Source: an uncultured Collinsella sp.
Lineage (GTDB): Bacteria; Actinomycetota; Coriobacteriia; Coriobacteriales; Coriobacteriaceae
Assembly (NCBI GenBank): GCA_959599615.1
Contig: CAUGKA010000057.1
Coordinates: 1 to 10,813, forward strand
DNA: 10,813 nt
Direction: 5' to 3'
In this document: piece by piece, positions 6,129-10,813 of the stretch
How positions within the stretch are numbered: position 1 is the stretch's first letter
Layout: the number at the start of each line of letters is the position of its first letter
Program-made: the position numbers and the translations under genes
The notes under the pieces: generated by a model
The model's database searches: none
Told to the model about the DNA's origin: nothing
Seen by the model: only the letters and a program-made list of their open reading frames with translations

Positions 6129-7913
6129 ATGGACGCCATCGTAAAGATGCTCGAAAAGCATCAACCGTTCTTTGAGAAGATCTCGAGGAACATCTACCTC
6201 CAGGCCATTAAGGACGGATTCCTCGGGTGCATGCCCATCGTCCTCACCTCTTCGATCTTCCTGCTAATTGCCACCCTTCCTGGCGTAGTTGGCATCACGC
6301 TGCCCCAGCCGCTCATCGACTGGTGCAACAAGCTGTACAACTTCACCATGGGCGTCATGGGCATCATGGTTGCCGGCACCACTGCCAAGAACTTTACGGC
6401 CTCCATGAACCGTCGCATGCCCGCCGGCAAGGTGCTCAACGACGGCTCCACCATGGTGGCCGCCCAGTGCAGCATGCTGCTGCTCGCCGTTACGCAATTC
6501 ACCACCAAGCTCAACGGCTCCGAACTTTCGGTCTTCGACTGCACCAGCATGGGTACGCGCGGTCTGTTCTCGGCCTATATCGCCGCGTTCATTACCGTGT
6601 GGGTCTATAAGTTCTGCGTCTCGCGCGATCTGACCATTAAGCTGCCCAAGGAGGTCCCGGGCGCCATCGCTCAGAACTTCCGCGACATCATCCCCTTTGG
6701 CGGCGCCGTCATCATCTGCGGCATCATCGATGTCGTCGTGCGCAACCTCATGGGCGTTCCGTTCTCCGAGCTGCTTATCAAACTGCTCTCCCCGCTCTTT
6801 ACCGCTGCAGAAACCTATCCCGGCCTTATCCTTATCCAGGCAGCCACCGCGTTCTTCTGGTTCATCGGCGTCCACGGCCCCTCGATCGTCCAGCCGGGCA
6901 TCGACCCCATCCGTCTTGCCAACCAGGCCGAGAACCTGCAGGTTCTGCTGGCAGGCGGCCACCCCGCCCACTCCCTCACCTTTAACATGTCGCTCGTGGG
7001 AGAGTTCGGCGGCACCGGCGCCACGTTCATCGTGCCGCTTCTGCTGATCCTCTTTATGAAGTCCAAGCAGCTCAAAGCCGTCGGTAAGGCCTCGATTGTT
7101 CCTGTTGCCTTCGCCGTCAACGAACCGCTGCTCTTTGGCGCGCCGATGATCCTTAACCCCTACATGCTCGTCCCCTTTGTTGCCACCGGTTGCGTCAACG
7201 TGAGTGTTGCCAAGTTCTTTATCGATAACGTGGGCATGAACGGCTTCTCCTTCGTGGTGCCTTGGGCTACCCCTGCCCCCATCGGCATCTTCATCACCAC
7301 GAACTTCCAGCTTATCGCCCTGATATTTGTCGCGATCATCATCTTGCTGGACGCCATCATCTACCTGCCGTTCTTGAAGGCATACGATAAGCTGCTCTGC
7401 GACCAAGAGGCCGAGCGCGCCGCCGAGCTGGGTCTTGAGTCCAACGGTGCCGCCGCCATCGCCGCCAACGCCTCTGCGCCCGCTGTCGAGCAGGCCACCG
7501 CCTCCGTCGAGCCGACCGCGGCTGCCGCCGACAGCAAGCCTGTCGCCGATCAGCCCGAGCCCGAGCCCGCTGCCGATGCATCCGCCAAGAAGGATGTCGA
7601 TGGCCTGAAGGTCCTCGTCCTGTGCGCCGGCGCCGGCACCTCTGCCATGCTTGCCAACGCCATCAAGGAAGGTGCCGCGCAGACCGGAGAGAACATCGCT
7701 TCCTCTGCCGGAGCTTATGGCCAGCACACTGCCATCATGGATCAGTACGACGTCATCGTACTCGCCCCGCAGGTTCGTAGCTACTACAACGACATGAAGG
7801 CCGACACCGATCGCCTGGGCATTAAGCTGCTCGCTCCCCGCGGTAAGGAATATATCGACCTTACTCGCGACCCCGCTGGCGCCATCAAGTGGCTCCGCGA
7901 GAACCTCGACTAG
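6129..7913 (+). CDS. lacE: PTS lactose-type EIICB permease (module 2)
   Basis: This 594-residue paralog of the module 1 permease has the same layout: IIC (about 1-417), a long Ala/Pro/Glu-rich linker (about 418-490), and IIB (491-594). The phospho-cysteine is C499 in VLVLCAGAGTSAMLANAI. The IIC signature residues H249 (GVHGPSIVQPGI) and E332 (NEPLLFGAP) are kept. It departs from canonical LacE more than the first copy: VQPGI replaces VEPAI, and the stretches around residues 52-66, 95-145 and 258-292 are clearly different. These lie partly in the sugar-translocating domain, so another beta-galactoside may be the preferred substrate. The start is well supported by AAAGGAG (6118-6124), 4 nt before the ATG. 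No IIA is encoded nearby. Confidence 0.91.
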   Translation: MDAIVKMLEKHQPFFEKISRNIYLQAIKDGFLGCMPIVLTSSIFLLIATLPGVVGITLPQPLIDWCNKLYNFTMGVMGIMVAGTTAKNFTASMNRRMPAGKVLNDGSTMVAAQCSMLLLAVTQFTTKLNGSELSVFDCTSMGTRGLFSAYIAAFITVWVYKFCVSRDLTIKLPKEVPGAIAQNFRDIIPFGGAVIICGIIDVVVRNLMGVPFSELLIKLLSPLFTAAETYPGLILIQAATAFFWFIGVHGPSIVQPGIDPIRLANQAENLQVLLAGGHPAHSLTFNMSLVGEFGGTGATFIVPLLLILFMKSKQLKAVGKASIVPVAFAVNEPLLFGAPMILNPYMLVPFVATGCVNVSVAKFFIDNVGMNGFSFVVPWATPAPIGIFITTNFQLIALIFVAIIILLDAIIYLPFLKAYDKLLCDQEAERAAELGLESNGAAAIAANASAPAVEQATASVEPTAAAADSKPVADQPEPEPAADASAKKDVDGLKVLVLCAGAGTSAMLANAIKEGAAQTGENIASSAGAYGQHTAIMDQYDVIVLAPQVRSYYNDMKADTDRLGIKLLAPRGKEYIDLTRDPAGAIKWLRENLD

Positions 7914-7927
7914 TTCCTCCCTTTGTT

Positions 7928-7954
7928 GGTGCCCGGATCCCCAGTTCGGGCACC
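7928..7954 (+). terminator. Intercistronic stem-loop between lacE2 and lacG2 (weak or processing type)
   Basis: GGTGCCCG (7928-7935) pairs with CGGGCACC (7947-7954) over an 11-nt loop, 14 nt after the EIICB stop. TCTCCCTATT follows and there is no T tract. The position matches the stem-loop in module 1 although the sequence is unrelated. Confidence 0.55.
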
Positions 7955-7988
7955 TCTCCCTATTCCTATCCCACAGAAAGGATGACTC

Positions 7989-9410
7989 ATGACCAACCCC
8001 ATACAGTTCCCCGACGGCTTTGTGTTTGGCGGCGCCACCGCCGCTTACCAGGTTGAGGGCGAGACCCGCACGCACGGCAAGGGCAAAGTGCCCTGGGACG
8101 ATTTCCTGGCAGCCCAAGGTCGCTTCTCCCCCGATCCTGCAAGCGACTTCTACAACAAGTATCCGGTCGATATCGACCTGTGCCAGCGCTTCGGCATCAA
8201 CGGCATCCGTGTCTCCATCGCCTGGAGCCGCATCTTCCCCAACGGCACCGGCGAGATTAACCCCGAGGGCGTCGCTTTCTATCACGGGCTTTTCGCCACC
8301 TGCAACAAAGCAGGCGTTATCCCCTATGTCACGCTCGATCACTTCGATACGCCCGAGACCTTCTACCAGAACGGCGGCGAGGGATTCCTGACGCGCACGA
8401 CCATCGACGCCTTTGTCGAGTACGCCAAGTTCTGCTTTGACGAGTTCACCGAGGTCAAGCACTGGTTTACCTTTAACGAGATTCCCGCAACCGCCGAGGG
8501 CAGCTTTATCGTCGGCAACTGGCCGCACGGCGAGAAGTACCGCCTGGACAAGGCCTTCCAGCTCATGCACAACATGATGGTGGCCCACGCCAAGGCTGTC
8601 GTCGCCTTCCACGAGAGCGGCTTTGAGGGCGAGATCGGCATCGTCCAGAACCTGGAGCCCAAGTATCCCCTCGACCCCAATAGCGCTGCCGACTGCGAGG
8701 CAGCTCGCATGGCCGACGTCATCAACAACCGCTGGGTACTCGACGCCACCTTCCGCGGCCACTATGCAGCCGACACCATGGAGGCTGCGACCAAGCTGGC
8801 CCATATCGCCGGCGGCGAGCTCGACGTCCGCGACGAGGACATCGCCGCGCTGACCGCCGCGCTCCCCTACAACGATTGCCTGGGCGTCAACACCTACAAG
8901 TGCCAGTTCCTGCGTGCCGCCGAGGGCGAAAACGACATCAACCACAATGGCACCGGCGACAAGGGCTCCTCGCGCTGGTTCCTCAAGGGCGTGGGCGAGT
9001 CATGCGTGCGCGAAGGCGTACCCACCACCGATTGGGACTGGATTATCTATCCCGAGGGCCTCTACGACCTGCTGCTCCGCATTAAGAACGATTACCCCAA
9101 CTACAAGAAGATCTACATCACCGAGAACGGCATGGGCTATAAGGACGACTTTGAGGACGGCTTTATCGACGATGCCCCTCGCATCGACTATATGCGCCAG
9201 CATCTCGCGTGGATCCTCAAGGCAATCGACGGCGGCGTAAACGTCGACGGTTACTTTGTGTGGTCGCTGCAGGACCAGTTCTCCTGGACCAACGGCTATA
9301 ACAAACGTTACGGCCTGTTCTACATCGACTTTGAGACCCAGAAGCGCTATCCCAAGGCCAGCGCGTACTGGTACAAGAACGTCGCGGAGACCGGCATGCT
9401 CATGGCCTAA
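7989..9410 (+). CDS. lacG: 6-phospho-beta-galactosidase, GH1 (module 2)
   Basis: This 473-residue GH1 enzyme is the close paralog of the module 1 LacG. The acid/base is E164 in FTFNEI and the nucleophile is E379 in ITENGMG. The phosphate-binding loop SWTNGYNKRYG (432-442) includes W433, supporting 6-phospho-galactoside specificity. TLDHFDTP replaces the TLHHFDTP of the first copy but keeps the conserved second His. AAAGGA (7977-7982) lies 6 nt before the ATG, a much better ribosome-binding site than that of module 1. It is 75 nt downstream of the EIICB gene in the same operon. It probably hydrolyses the phosphorylated product of that permease; the exact aglycone is unknown. Confidence 0.94.
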   Translation: MTNPIQFPDGFVFGGATAAYQVEGETRTHGKGKVPWDDFLAAQGRFSPDPASDFYNKYPVDIDLCQRFGINGIRVSIAWSRIFPNGTGEINPEGVAFYHGLFATCNKAGVIPYVTLDHFDTPETFYQNGGEGFLTRTTIDAFVEYAKFCFDEFTEVKHWFTFNEIPATAEGSFIVGNWPHGEKYRLDKAFQLMHNMMVAHAKAVVAFHESGFEGEIGIVQNLEPKYPLDPNSAADCEAARMADVINNRWVLDATFRGHYAADTMEAATKLAHIAGGELDVRDEDIAALTAALPYNDCLGVNTYKCQFLRAAEGENDINHNGTGDKGSSRWFLKGVGESCVREGVPTTDWDWIIYPEGLYDLLLRIKNDYPNYKKIYITENGMGYKDDFEDGFIDDAPRIDYMRQHLAWILKAIDGGVNVDGYFVWSLQDQFSWTNGYNKRYGLFYIDFETQKRYPKASAYWYKNVAETGMLMA

Positions 9411-9432
9411 TTCAAGCCGCGTACCCCCTGTC

Positions 9433-9482
9433 GGCCGCATGTGAATCCCTCCACGGGTTCGCATGCGGCCTATTTATTTTTT
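9433..9482 (+). terminator. Intrinsic terminator of module 2
   Basis: A 16-bp stem with two G-U-type pairs (9433-9448 with 9455-9470) closes a 6-nt loop and is followed by the T-rich TATTTATTTTTT (9471-9482). It starts 22 nt after the lacG stop and should end the operon transcript. Confidence 0.9.
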
Positions 9483-9504
9483 GCTCGGCTTGAACGAATC
9501 TTTT

Positions 9505-9561
9505 GTCTCAATCTGTAACATCTAGCAGGGATTTTCGACTCCAATTGTTACAGATTGAGAT
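9505..9561. repeat. Hairpin repeat unit B1
   Basis: The left arm GTCTCAATCTGTAACA (9505-9520) is identical to that of A1. The right arm TGTTACAGATTGAGAT is at 9546-9561, giving 15 of 16 complementary positions plus one G-T. The first part of the loop, TCTAGCAGGGATTTTCG, is identical to A2. Confidence 0.9.
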
Positions 9562-9585
9562 GAACGGGGGCACCCGGTTCGAAAT

Positions 9586-9642
9586 ATCTAGATCTGTAAC
9601 ATCTAAACGGATATTTCGCCCCTATCTGTTACAGATCAAGAC
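9586..9642. repeat. Hairpin repeat unit B2
   Basis: The left arm ATCTAGATCTGTAACA (9586-9601) and right arm TGTTACAGATCAAGAC (9627-9642) match at 14 of 16 positions around a 25-nt loop. Confidence 0.9.
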
Positions 9643-9666
9643 AAAGATGATGGCTGGGTAGACAAA

Positions 9667-9723
9667 ATCTCGATCTGTAACACCTAGTCGAGTTTTTGGG
9701 TCCTAGCTGTTACAGATTGAGAC
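9667..9723. repeat. Hairpin repeat unit B3
   Basis: The left arm ATCTCGATCTGTAACA (9667-9682) and right arm TGTTACAGATTGAGAC (9708-9723) flank a 25-nt loop. As in A2, CTAG at both ends of the loop can extend the stem. Confidence 0.9.
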
Positions 9724-9746
9724 AAATGCACAGGACAATCTTCTCA

Positions 9747-9803
9747 ATCTCGATCCGTAACATCTGGCTGATGATTTCGCCCCTACTTGTTACAGATTGA
9801 GAC
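9747..9803. repeat. Hairpin repeat unit B4
   Basis: The left arm ATCTCGATCCGTAACA (9747-9762) carries the only change in the conserved ten-base core among the twelve arms. The right arm TGTTACAGATTGAGAC is at 9788-9803 and the loop is 25 nt. Confidence 0.9.
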
Positions 9804-9902
9804 AATTTGATAGTGGAGTCCCCATTTACGTGTCATATTGCATAGCACTGACGCGCCGATTCCCCACAATGACAGAGGGCAAAGGTCCTCACGCAGCGAT
9901 AG

Positions 9903-10667
9903 CTAGCAAATGATCTGCGTGTGCTCCTCGATGGCGACGCGGTCCTCGGCGGCGATACCCGGTTCGCACACCACGGCGTCCAAGCTGTCCAGGCGGCAGA
10001 AGGTGTAGAAGTCGCGCTTGCCGATTTTGCTGGAATCGGCGATCAGGTAGCGCGAGTCTGCCTTGCTAAAGGCGAGCTGCTGGATACGGCCCTCGTCCAT
10101 GTTGGACGTAGATACGTCACCGTCCAAGATACCGTTGGCACCGATAAACGCCGCATCGATGCCCAGTGCCCGCAGGGTATCCTCGGCCGTTGGTCCCACA
10201 AAAGCGGCGGTGCGGCGACGGTACATACCGCCCACGAGGCACAGGTCGCAGTCTTCGCGCGCCTCAAGCAGGTTAAACACCGAAAGCGAATTGGTCACAA
10301 TGCGCAGGCGAAACGCCGGCAGCATCGAGGCCATCTGCTCCACCGTAGTACCCGTGCCCAAAAAGATGGTCGAGCCTTCCTCGATAAGCTCCACAGCATG
10401 GCGCGCAATCTGCAGCTTTTCCTCCGCATGCTTAGCGCGCTTTTCGCTGTGCGAATACTCGCGGCGCAACATAGCGTGGGGACGGCCCTGTGCACTGCGG
10501 GCTCCTCCGTGCACGCGTTCAATCTCGCCCAGGCTCGCAAGTTCTTCGAGGTCGCGGCGAATCGTCATGTCCGAAACGCCCAGCGCATCCGAAATCTCCT
10601 TAACCGAGACCGTACCCTGCTCTTCGAGCAGCTGACGAACCTTATCCTGTCGCTCTGCCTTAATCAC
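9903..10667 (-). CDS. lacR: DeoR-family regulator, LacR-like
   Basis: This 254-residue cytoplasmic repressor has an N-terminal winged helix-turn-helix (VSVKEISDALGVSDMTIRRD, about residues 20-39, then the HGGARS wing) and a C-terminal sugar-phosphate-sensing domain with GTGTTVEQ, IVTNSLSVF, LVGGMYRRRTAAFVGP and SKIGKRDF. The run around MDEGRIQQLAFSKADSRYLI and DFYTFCRLDSL closely resembles LacR, the lactose-PTS repressor of lactococci and staphylococci that responds to tagatose 6-phosphate. Translation starts at a GTG, 6 nt after GAGGA (10674-10678). The gene is convergent with module 2 and faces away from sequence beyond 10813, where it may control a divergent operon such as lacABCD. DeoR-family regulators are alike, so another phosphosugar is possible. 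Confidence 0.88.
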   Translation of the reverse strand: MIKAERQDKVRQLLEEQGTVSVKEISDALGVSDMTIRRDLEELASLGEIERVHGGARSAQGRPHAMLRREYSHSEKRAKHAEEKLQIARHAVELIEEGSTIFLGTGTTVEQMASMLPAFRLRIVTNSLSVFNLLEAREDCDLCLVGGMYRRRTAAFVGPTAEDTLRALGIDAAFIGANGILDGDVSTSNMDEGRIQQLAFSKADSRYLIADSSKIGKRDFYTFCRLDSLDAVVCEPGIAAEDRVAIEEHTQIIC

Positions 10668-10813
10668 GATGAATCCTCGCCGTTCTTTGCGCGCATATCA
10701 TTCAAACAGTAACGAACAAATTGTATCAAACTCGTACGCGTCAAAAATGAACGCCCGCACAGTTCCAATCATCACTTTTTTGAGAAAAATACCCCTGCTT
10801 TAGTGGGATGTAG
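10668..10813. other. Upstream region of the LacR-like gene; no site assigned
   Basis: This AT-richer stretch between the GTG start and the window edge should hold the regulator's promoter and perhaps a divergent one. I see no inverted repeat or -35/-10 pair strong enough to call. TTGATA (minus strand, 10723-10728) is a possible -35 without a good -10 partner. Confidence 0.3.

Larger units (their letters stand above)
9502..9806. repeat. Hairpin-repeat array B (four units)
   Basis: Four 57-bp imperfect palindromes start at 9505, 9586, 9667 and 9747, a period of 81, 81 and 80 bp, with unrelated spacers of 24, 24 and 23 nt. Each unit has 16-nt arms and a loop of exactly 25 nt, all in the same orientation. 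The inner ten bases of each arm (ATCTGTAACA and its complement) are invariant except for one base in B4. The array lies between the module 2 terminator and the convergent LacR-like gene. No open reading frame or T tract is associated with it. It resembles REP/BIME-type intergenic palindromes in position, but I do not recognise this family. Confidence 0.9.

Noticed and set aside
6264..8945. An 893-codon open frame on the minus strand, with other long minus-strand frames at 1581-3056 and 3117-4613
   Set aside because: They lie antisense to well-supported PTS and GH1 genes, have low-complexity Gly/Val/Asp-rich composition, and are the usual shadow frames of GC-rich coding DNA.
9502..9806. CRISPR array (repeats with uniform 23-24 nt unique spacers)
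   Set aside because: The units are long hairpins with variable 25-nt loops, there are at most four per array, and no cas gene is present. Even so, the regular spacer length is unusual.
9807..9902. Possible terminator of the LacR-like gene
   Set aside because: Only a weak GAGG/CCTC pairing without a T tract is present, so nothing can be called in this stretch.

Overview
The window is GC-rich and densely coded. Its lactose-type PTS genes, paired LacI-family repressors and LacR-like regulator fit a Gram-positive gut bacterium. The high GC content and the Ala-rich linkers in the PTS permeases point to a coriobacterium such as Collinsella. That placement is an inference; no rRNA or other taxonomic marker is present.

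The layout is two tandem copies of one sugar-uptake module, followed by a DeoR-family regulator. Module 1 has a LacI-family repressor (minus strand, C-terminus beyond the window edge at base 1), a divergent intergenic region with three operators, a lactose-type EIICB permease (1293-3068), a 6-phospho-beta-galactosidase (3135-4574), an intrinsic terminator, and two copies of a 57-bp hairpin repeat. Module 2 repeats the order: LacI-family repressor (4843-5844, minus), divergent region with a 24-bp palindrome, EIICB (6129-7913), 6-phospho-beta-galactosidase (7989-9410), terminator, and four copies of the same hairpin repeat. A LacR-like DeoR-family regulator (9903-10667, minus, GTG start) closes the window and faces away from whatever lies past 10813.

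The genes suggest a simple pathway. EIICB imports and phosphorylates a beta-galactoside such as lactose, LacG cleaves the 6-phospho-disaccharide, and each LacI-type repressor controls its own module through operators in the divergent promoter region. No EIIA (LacF) and no tagatose-6-phosphate genes (lacABCD) are visible, so these must be encoded elsewhere, possibly beyond the LacR-like gene.

The feature that ordinary annotation does not explain is the set of six hairpin repeats at 4688-4825 and 9505-9803. Every copy has 16-nt arms around a loop of exactly 25 nt, and the copies repeat every 80-81 bp with unrelated 23-24 nt spacers. All six lie in the same orientation between convergent genes. 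The arms are almost invariant although the flanking paralogous genes have diverged clearly.
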